Below the pieces are notes generated by a model. It did not search any database and was not told where the DNA came from. It was given only the letters and a program-made list of their open reading frames with translations. Shown piece after piece: positions 62,048-64,000 of a stretch of 64,000 nucleotides of DNA. The stretch covers positions 180,446-244,445 of the forward strand of contig JASBVF010000055.1 in the NCBI GenBank assembly GCA_030147525.1, read 5' to 3'. Source of the DNA: Bacteroidota bacterium (GTDB lineage: Bacteria; Bacteroidota; Bacteroidia; Chitinophagales; Saprospiraceae). The stretch's first letter is position 1. Each line of letters starts with the position of its first letter. Both the position numbers and the translations under genes were made by a program.

Positions 62048-63085
62048 ATGAAAAAAATAGTCACTTTCGGTGAAATCATGCTGCGTTTGACCCCGCCTGG
62101 CTACCAGCGTTTTTCACAGGCAAATTCTTTCGATGTGGTGTATGGCGGCGGCGAAAGCAATGTTGCTGTCTCGCTGGCAAACTACGGCCTGCCCGTCGAA
62201 TTCGTCACCCGTTTACCACAAAACGACCTCGGCGACTGCGCCCTCATGGAGATGCGCAAGCGGGGCGTCGGCACCAGTCACATCGTCCGTGGCGGTGAGC
62301 GGCTCGGCATTTATTTTCTGGAAATGGGCGCCGTGAGCCGGGGTAGTAAGGTTGTTTACGACCGGGCGCACTCGGCCATTTGCACCATTCAGCCCGGCAT
62401 GATTGACTGGGACGAGGTGTTCAAAGACGCCCAGTGGTTTCACTGGACGGGCATCACGCCAGCCATTTCACAAAGCTCCGCCGACGTTTGCCTCGAGGCT
62501 ATCAAGGCTGCGAACCGGCTCGGCGTCACCGTCTCCACGGATTTGAACTACCGCAAAAACCTCTGGAAATACGGCAAGAAACCCGGCGACATCATGCCCG
62601 CCCTTGTGGAGGGTTGCGATGTTATTCTGGGAAATGAGGAAGACGCTGAAAAGCACTTCGGCCTGCACCCCGAAGGCGTGGACGTTACGCAGGGCCACTC
62701 CGTGGATGCGCAGTCGTACCGTTCTGTTTTGGAGCAGTTGATGAAAATGTTCCCCCGTGCGAAGAAGGTCATCACTACCCTGCGGGGCAGCATCAGCGCC
62801 AGCCACAACACCTGGTCGGGTGTGCTTTGGGACGGTAAAACGCTGTACGAAGCGCCTACCTACGACATCACCCACATTGTGGACCGGGTCGGCGGCGGCG
62901 ACAGCTTCATGGGCGGCCTGATTTACGGTCTGGTGAAATGGCCGGACGACAACCAGAAGGCGCTAAACTTCGCCGTGGCGGCTTCCTGTCTGAAACATAC
63001 GATTTACGGGGATGCGAATCTGGCAACCGTCGCTGAGGTGGAAACGCTGATGAAGGGGGATGCGAGTGGACGGGTAAGCAGATAA
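62048..63085 (+). CDS. kdgK: 2-keto-3-deoxygluconate kinase (PfkB family)
   Basis: 345 residues from ATG 62048 (MKKIVTFGEIMLRLTPPGYQ). The upstream extension to 61976 would translate the inverted repeat. PfkB signatures are GGGESNVAVSLANYG near 35-50, the DLNYRKNLW that contacts the keto sugar, and DRVGGGDSFMGGL with the catalytic aspartate. It phosphorylates KDG to KDPG in the cytoplasm. Directly followed by the KDPG aldolase gene. Confidence 0.93.
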   Translation: MKKIVTFGEIMLRLTPPGYQRFSQANSFDVVYGGGESNVAVSLANYGLPVEFVTRLPQNDLGDCALMEMRKRGVGTSHIVRGGERLGIYFLEMGAVSRGSKVVYDRAHSAICTIQPGMIDWDEVFKDAQWFHWTGITPAISQSSADVCLEAIKAANRLGVTVSTDLNYRKNLWKYGKKPGDIMPALVEGCDVILGNEEDAEKHFGLHPEGVDVTQGHSVDAQSYRSVLEQLMKMFPRAKKVITTLRGSISASHNTWSGVLWDGKTLYEAPTYDITHIVDRVGGGDSFMGGLIYGLVKWPDDNQKALNFAVAASCLKHTIYGDANLATVAEVETLMKGDASGRVSR

Positions 63086-63097
63086 TTTTAGTAAACT

Positions 63098-63205
63098 GGT
63101 GAATTGGTGAATTAGTAAATTGGGTTGGACACCCAGCCCAATTTACTAATTCACCAATTTACTAATTCACCAATTCACTAATTCACCAATTCACTAATTC
63201 ACCAA
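63098..63205. repeat. Inverted repeat with 16-base tandem words, element 12
   Basis: A 23-base perfect pair links 63102-63124 with 63137-63159. The right arm continues as tandem copies of ACTAATTCACCAATTC (63145-63160 with one change, 63161-63176, 63177-63192, partial to 63205), ending 3 bases before the aldolase start. Confidence 0.88.
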
Positions 63206-63208
63206 CCA

Positions 63209-63880
63209 ATGGCTCGATTCACAAGACTTCAAGTAGCCCAAAAAATGGGCGAACAGGGCATGGTACCACTTTTTTACCATGCAAATATCGAAATAGCAAA
63301 GCAGGTACTGACCGCCTGCTACCGGGGCGGCGCACGCCTCCTCGAATTCACCAATCGGGGCGACTACGCCCATGAGGTGTTCGGCGAACTGAACAAATTT
63401 TGCGCAAAAGAACTCCCGGAAATGATGATGGGCATCGGCTCGGTCACTGATGCGGGCACGGCTTCGCTGTACATGCAGTTGGGCGCCAGTTTCATCGTCA
63501 CGCCCGTCTTTCGGGAGGACATCGCCATCGTTTGCAACCGCAAAAAAATCCTGTTTTCGCCCGGCTGCGGAACCTTGACGGAAATCGCCCGGGCGGAGGA
63601 AATGGGCGTTGAAATTGTCAAACTCTTCCCTGCTGATACCTATGGCCCCGGTTTTATCAAAGGCGTCCTCGCCCCGCAGCCGTGGACGAGCATTATGCCC
63701 ACCGGCGGTGTTTCACCTGATTATGACAACCTGAAAAAGTGGTTCGATGCAGGCGCATACTGCGTGGGCATGGGTTCGCAGCTCATGGCCAAAAAAGCGG
63801 ACGGCAGTTTTGATTTGGAAAAAATCGAGGCGCTGACGAGGGAGGCGCTGGGGCATATTCAGATAATCAGGGGGAAGTAG
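63209..63880 (+). CDS. eda: KDPG aldolase / 4-hydroxy-2-oxoglutarate aldolase
   Basis: 223 residues. Class I aldolase with Schiff-base K138 in IVKLFPAD and catalytic E46 in LLEFTNRG. It splits KDPG to pyruvate and glyceraldehyde 3-phosphate and ends the route from alginate to central metabolism. The C-terminal PTGGVSPDYDNLKKWFDAGAYCVGMGSQL fits the family. Last gene seen in the locus; whether the operon continues is hidden by the window edge. Confidence 0.94.
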   Translation: MARFTRLQVAQKMGEQGMVPLFYHANIEIAKQVLTACYRGGARLLEFTNRGDYAHEVFGELNKFCAKELPEMMMGIGSVTDAGTASLYMQLGASFIVTPVFREDIAIVCNRKKILFSPGCGTLTEIARAEEMGVEIVKLFPADTYGPGFIKGVLAPQPWTSIMPTGGVSPDYDNLKKWFDAGAYCVGMGSQLMAKKADGSFDLEKIEALTREALGHIQIIRGK

Positions 63881-64000
63881 CGTCGGGGGGTTGGGCGCGG
63901 CAGGCCCCCCCCGCCGAACCTCTAGACCACAAGTCTAACGCTATCGCTCATTCGCACAATATCAGGTGATGCCATGCCATCTCGTACCAAAACCCCGCCG
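63881..64000. other. GC-rich tail at the window edge
   Basis: A GGGGGG run (63885-63890) faces CCCCCCCC (63905-63912) around TTGGGCGCGGCAGG. A palindrome TAGAC (63923-63927) with GTCTA (63933-63937) follows. The sequence differs in character from all other gaps here and may be the edge of another element, but nothing can be identified. Confidence 0.4.

Noticed and set aside
63145..63205. Short regular repeats that might be a CRISPR array
   Set aside because: The 16-base units are directly adjacent with no spacers, and no cas gene is present.

Overview
The window is a chromosomal stretch of a Bacteroidota genome. The evidence is SusC/SusD, a type IX secretion (T9SS) C-terminal sorting domain on a SprB-like repeat protein, lipoproteins with short lipoboxes, an MsrB-MsrA fusion, DUF1573 and DUF4296 proteins, and several promoters of the Bacteroidota form TTTG-N19-TAnnTTTG. 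The large repeat adhesin and the marine-type alginate locus suggest a Saprospiria-like organism, but that rank is an inference. I saw no rRNA, tRNA, CRISPR array or transposase gene.

Layout. 1-2901 (minus): two secreted peptidases (M14, cut by the window edge, and a P1/DmpA type). 3152-6311 (plus): a small unknown protein, two DinB-like paralogues and a periplasmic MsrB-MsrA. 6395-10546 (minus): an ABC exporter module (LolA-like protein, two FtsX-type permeases, ATPase). 10968-12620: SulP transporter. 12678-15647 (minus): a 989-residue fusion of a caspase-like protease with an SGNH hydrolase, the most unusual single gene here. 15902-17149: peptidase T. 17598-21499 (plus): lipoproteins, UbiA prenyltransferase, fatty acid hydroxylase. 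21629-27571 (minus): a 1569-residue T9SS adhesin, an outer-membrane barrel and a 51-residue membrane protein. 27657-32783 (plus): HExxH protein, CorA and a B12-dependent ribonucleotide reductase preceded by five DnaA-box-like sites. 32940-43941: housekeeping genes on both strands (sirtuin, SWIM protein, SixA, two-component system, acetate channel, M20D amidohydrolase, PyrD, TauE, methylmalonyl-CoA epimerase).

44490-63880 (plus) is an alginate utilisation locus. A FadR-type GntR regulator has UxuR-like operators over its own promoter. SusC, SusD and a PKD lipoprotein bind and import oligosaccharide. Two PL7 lyases, one with a duplicated catalytic domain, cut alginate. KdgF linearises the unsaturated uronate, SDR reductases make 2-keto-3-deoxygluconate, KdgK phosphorylates it and a KDPG aldolase splits it to pyruvate and glyceraldehyde 3-phosphate. 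An ExuT-like MFS carrier, a Tat-exported TIM-barrel isomerase, an Nramp-fold transporter lacking the usual metal ligands and an RraA-like protein ride along without a clear role. No PL6 or PL17 lyase is visible.

A second theme is a set of about a dozen intergenic inverted repeats. Each is built from its own short repeated word of roughly 8-16 bases. They often overlap the stop codon of the upstream gene. They share architecture but not sequence.
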